From NCBI GenBank assembly GCA_019419405.1, contig DYAA01000220.1:1-8175 (forward strand): 8,175 nucleotides of DNA. Reading direction: 5' to 3'. Both the position numbers and the translations under genes were made by a program. Under the pieces are notes generated by a model. That model had not been told where the DNA came from and did not search any database. It saw nothing but the letters and a program-made list of their open reading frames with translations. Source of the DNA: Collinsella sp. (lineage in GTDB: Bacteria; Actinomycetota; Coriobacteriia; Coriobacteriales; Coriobacteriaceae). Below are positions 6,198-8,175 of the stretch, in pieces; positions within the stretch are counted from its first letter, which is position 1; every line of letters begins with the position of its first letter.

Positions 6198-6244
6198 GCC
6201 CCTCTTATCGGCCAAAACAGCAATCTTGGCGTGATAAGAGGGGC
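6198..6244. terminator. Long two-part hairpin between convergent ATPase and HAD genes
   Basis: Outer arms GCCCCTCTTATC (6198-6209) and GATAAGAGGGGC (6233-6244) are perfect over 12 bp. A second stem, GCCAA (6211-6215) with TTGGC (6226-6230), stacks inside after a small asymmetric bulge. The position 68 bases after the ATPase stop and 87 beyond the HAD stop suggests a shared terminator. No T-run follows on either strand, so it may instead be a structured RNA element or an mRNA 3'-end stabiliser. No convincing gene is seen in the 6130-6331 gap. Confidence 0.55.
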
Positions 6245-6331
6245 TGACTGCGTCAGCGCCTCCACGCAGGCGCCGTTGCCGTCACCGTCCTGCGGGATCG
6301 GGCGCGGGGCATGGCGACTCACGTGCAAACG

Positions 6332-6982
6332 CTAGCGCACGGCCTTGACCGCCGCCGACAGATCGAACAGCGTATCGAGCACAGCCTCGCAGCCATCCAC
6401 CACGTCCTGCGGCAGCGGCACGATGTCGGGAACGGCAAAGACGTGGCAACCGGCCGTGATGCCCGAGACGCAGCCGTTGCGGGAATCCTCGACCACGGCG
6501 CACTTCTCGGGAGCAAAGCCCGCACGCTCGCAGGCGAGCAGGTACATCTCGGGGTCGGGCTTGCCATGCACGACGTCCTCGCCGCAGGTCACCGTCTCAA
6601 ACTTGTCAAAGAGGCCGACCGTCTTGAGGTTGCGCTCGGCCGTAGCGTGGCGCGACGACGTCGCCAGGCCCACGTGATAGCCCGCAGCCAGCAGCTCGTC
6701 TATGCACTCGGCGGCGCCGGCCTTAAGCTCCAGTTCGGTCTTGACCATCTCGTCGCGAATCTCCTTGTGGCGGGCATAGACCGCCTCGGTAGTTTCGTGG
6801 CTGCCATAACGCTTATCAAGGATGTCCATGACGTCGGGCAGCGTGCGGCCGATAAACTGATGGATCAGGGCATCATCAATCGCGACCCCCAGCTCGGCAG
6901 CGCCCGCTTTCCATGCCTTGATGCCCAAACGCTCGGTATCGACCAGCGTTCCGTCCATGTCAAAAATAACGGCCTTGATCAT
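6332..6982 (-). CDS. HAD-superfamily hydrolase, beta-phosphoglucomutase-like
   Basis: From the ATG at 6982-6980 this is a 216-residue protein, typical for subfamily IA HAD enzymes with an alpha-helical cap. Motif I is FDMDGTLVDTE (7-17), with D8 as nucleophile and D10 as acid/base. Motif II is in GLATSSRH (105-112). The motif III lysine is K141 in GKPDPEMY (140-147). Motif IV is VVEDSRNG (163-170), with E165 and D166 binding magnesium. The cap covers about 15-88. Such enzymes dephosphorylate sugar phosphates or related small molecules, or isomerise beta-glucose-1-phosphate; the substrate cannot be assigned. The start is chosen because GGGGGA lies just upstream and MIKAVIFDMDGT is the normal N-terminus. 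The frame stays open to 7069, but the added residues are non-family and overlap the promoter region. The gene is divergent from the larE-like gene. Confidence 0.93.
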   Translation of the reverse strand: MIKAVIFDMDGTLVDTERLGIKAWKAGAAELGVAIDDALIHQFIGRTLPDVMDILDKRYGSHETTEAVYARHKEIRDEMVKTELELKAGAAECIDELLAAGYHVGLATSSRHATAERNLKTVGLFDKFETVTCGEDVVHGKPDPEMYLLACERAGFAPEKCAVVEDSRNGCVSGITAGCHVFAVPDIVPLPQDVVDGCEAVLDTLFDLSAAVKAVR

Positions 6983-7042
6983 ATCAGTCCCCCATCGCTT
7001 CGCGCTGCTGTACTCCCGCAACTTTACCGCACCTGTAAACTT

Positions 7043-7059
7043 GTATATAACGTATATAC
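7043..7059. promoter_or_regulatory. Palindrome GTATATA-ACG-TATATAC between HAD and larE-like genes
   Basis: Perfect 7-bp inverted arms (7043-7049 and 7053-7059) are separated by three bases. The site lies in the 173-bp divergent gap and overlaps a possible plus-strand promoter, TTTACC (7023-7028) and TATAAC (7046-7051) with a 17-base spacer. Position and symmetry suit an operator for a dimeric regulator. It could equally be an AT-rich promoter stretch that looks symmetric by chance. Confidence 0.4.
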
Positions 7060-7093
7060 CATATTGCACTTTCGTTACACAGATAGAAGTCTT

Positions 7094-7121
7094 ATGACAA
7101 GCAGTCCAGTAGGATTATAGT
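7094..7121 (+). promoter_or_regulatory. Likely promoter of the larE-like gene
   Basis: ATGACA (7094-7099) and TATAGT (7116-7121) each match five of six consensus bases and are separated by 16 bases. Transcription would start near 7128, giving a leader of about 28 bases with AAGGA at 7144-7148. This is the best promoter-like sequence in the gap. Confidence 0.55.
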
Positions 7122-7155
7122 TTTCGACCGAGTACTCAACGGCAAGGATCGACTT

Positions 7156-8034
7156 ATGCTTTCAGACACCACCGCACCCGCAGAGGGGCTTCAGGACAAA
7201 CTCGCAGCGCTCGAGCAGCTGCTTTTAGCATACGGACGCGTCGCCATCGGCTTTTCCGGTGGCGTCGACAGCAGCTTTTTGGCCGCGGTCTGCGCCCGCA
7301 TCATGCCCGCCAGCACGCTCCTTGTTCACCTCACCACGCCGCTCATCGGCACGCCCGAACAGGCTTCGTTTGAACGGGCGGTTGACGGGCAGGCCGATGA
7401 GGGGCCGCATTTTAAGCTCCCCGTGCTCAACCTCTCGGTCGATCAGCTGCAGCTCCCCCAGGTAGCCTGCAACGACGCCAACCGCTGCTACCACTGCAAG
7501 CGCGCCGGCTTTACCGCCATCGTCAACCACGCCAAGTCGCTGGGCTTTCCCACCGTCATCGACGGCAGCAACGCAAGCGACCGCGGCGACTACCGCCCCG
7601 GCATGCGCGCCGCCCAGGAGCTCGGCGTGCGCTCGCCGCTTATGGAGGTCGGCTTTACCAAGGACGAGGAGCGCGAGCTGCTACGCGCCTGGGGATACCC
7701 CGTCTGGAACCTGCCGGCAGGAGCCTGCCTGGCCACGCGAGTCCCCACGGGCGAGGAGCTCACGCGCGAGAAGGTCGATGTAATCCGCACCTGTGAGGAC
7801 TACCTGCACGACCTTGGCCTGGACCAGGTCCGCGCACGCCTCGTCGGCGGCTGCATGCATATCGAGGCCGCGCCGGCAGACGTCGCCAAGATCGCCGCCC
7901 TCGGCAGCACCGCGGTCAACGACGAGGGCAAGGCCCCGCTTCCCGCCGCCATCGAATCTGCCCTGCGCAACCTAGGCTGCGGCCATATCTCCCCCGAGGT
8001 CACCCCCTACATCCACGGCAACATGAACCAGTAA
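7156..8034 (+). CDS. larE: LarE-family ATP-dependent sacrificial sulfur transferase
   Basis: This 292-residue PP-loop ATPase belongs to the family that supplies sulfur for the nickel-pincer nucleotide cofactor of lactate racemase and related enzymes. LarE adenylates the carboxylate of the LarB product and donates sulfur, in the best-studied members from its own cysteine. The pyrophosphate-binding loop is FSGGVDSSFLAAV (33-45). NRCYHCK (109-115) provides a CxxC pair (C111, C114). IDGSNASDRGDYRPGMRAA (135-153) and SPLMEVGFTKDEER (160-173) are family blocks. NLPAGACLATRVPTGE (185-200) contains C191 at the position of the sacrificial cysteine. Length is normal. The ATG at 7156 is backed by AAGGA seven bases upstream. 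larA, larB and larC are not in the window, so partners must lie elsewhere or the protein serves another nickel-pincer enzyme. The TAA stop overlaps a repeat element. Confidence 0.9.
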   Translation: MLSDTTAPAEGLQDKLAALEQLLLAYGRVAIGFSGGVDSSFLAAVCARIMPASTLLVHLTTPLIGTPEQASFERAVDGQADEGPHFKLPVLNLSVDQLQLPQVACNDANRCYHCKRAGFTAIVNHAKSLGFPTVIDGSNASDRGDYRPGMRAAQELGVRSPLMEVGFTKDEERELLRAWGYPVWNLPAGACLATRVPTGEELTREKVDVIRTCEDYLHDLGLDQVRARLVGGCMHIEAAPADVAKIAALGSTAVNDEGKAPLPAAIESALRNLGCGHISPEVTPYIHGNMNQ

Positions 8035-8083
8035 CCTACCAAAAAGGGACAGGTTTATTTTGGCAGGTTTTATCTGGGGAAAT
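8032..8083 (+). repeat. Dispersed REP-like palindrome, copy C
   Basis: This copy has the same length and orientation as copy A (1297-1348) and is identical at 50 of 52 positions. Arms are AACCTACCAAAA (8033-8044) and TTTTGGCAGGTT (8058-8069), with one mismatch, around the identical loop AGGGACAGGTTTA (8045-8057). The TATCTGGGGAAAT tail ends at 8083. Like copy A it begins with the stop codon of the preceding gene, and its stem is followed by TTTTAT, so it may end larE transcription. Confidence 0.9.
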
Positions 8084-8096
8084 ATCGCAGGGCAAC

Positions 8097-8141
8097 CGCC
8101 TCTCTAGCATCCATCTATCTTTGAGAGACACTAGAGAGGCG
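8097..8141. terminator. Hairpin downstream of the larE-like gene
   Basis: Perfect 11-bp arms CGCCTCTCTAG (8097-8107) and CTAGAGAGGCG (8131-8141) enclose a 23-nt loop. It lies beyond repeat copy C and just before a possible minus-strand gene end. No T-run follows on either strand, so a terminator role is likely from position but not proven. Confidence 0.5.
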
Positions 8142-8175
8142 ACTCAGCCACATCTACCTCTTCCGATAGCGGCGG
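8131..8175 (-). other. Possible 3' end of a minus-strand gene entering from the right
   Basis: The last 45 bases allow two minus-strand readings: a basic tail RRYRKR ending at the stop 8156-8154, or PPLSEEVDVAESPL ending at 8133-8131 inside the hairpin. The first would leave the hairpin as a downstream terminator, which is the more natural layout. The sequence is too short to identify a gene or even prove one exists. Confidence 0.25.

Noticed and set aside
6050..6328. Minus-strand open frame across the ATPase/HAD convergent gap
   Set aside because: It has no ribosome binding site, overlaps the ATPase end antisense, spans the long hairpin, and its translation resembles no protein family.
6983..7069. 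N-terminal extension of the HAD gene to 7069
   Set aside because: The extra 29 residues are not part of the family, overlap the promoter region, and the ATG at 6982 has a strong GGGGGA site.
1297..8083. CRISPR array interpretation of the repeated sequence
   Set aside because: The copies are kilobases apart, in both orientations, with no regular spacers and no cas genes.

Overview
The window is GC-rich bacterial chromosome with an ordinary housekeeping and accessory mix. The codon use (strong G/C third positions), the absence of a ribozyme before glmS, and the combination of genes suggest a high-GC Gram-positive gut bacterium. Coriobacteriia, for example Collinsella, is my best guess. This is inference from style and gene content, not a marker-gene identification.

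Layout from left to right. (1) A truncated minus-strand gene for a YeiH/UPF0324-family membrane protein (putative sulfate exporter family) is divergent from a plus-strand GntR/FCD transcription factor. (2) The GntR gene converges with glmS (glucosamine-6-phosphate synthase, minus strand), and a strong 14-bp-arm hairpin lies between them. (3) glmS is divergent from a LacI-family regulator. The 311-bp gap between them holds TGGTAT/ATACCA operator-like half sites, two REP-like palindromes and an extended -10 promoter. (4) After the LacI gene and a clear intrinsic terminator comes an AT-rich stretch. It leads into a lone AAA ATPase of the AAA_14/DUF4143 type, which looks like an independently acquired single-gene cassette. 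(5) That gene converges with a HAD-family phosphatase/phosphomutase, which is divergent from a larE-type sulfur transferase gene. (6) The right edge holds another repeat copy, a long hairpin and possibly the last codons of a minus-strand gene.

The most interesting thing in the window is a dispersed ~52-bp palindromic repeat present three times (1297-1348, 3476-3527 inverted, 8032-8083), plus a related hairpin (3426-3460). All four share a GGGACAGG-like core in the loop, but the two types have different palindromic arms. Two copies begin exactly at the TAA stop codon of the preceding gene. The third copy, which is not behind a gene, also begins with TAA, so the element may supply the stop codon. 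The stem followed by TTTTAT could also act as a transcription terminator.

I see no rRNA, tRNA, CRISPR array, transposase gene or multi-gene defence operon. Every complete protein can be assigned to a known family. The genes are mostly single transcription units, each with its own regulator or terminator, and do not form one pathway.
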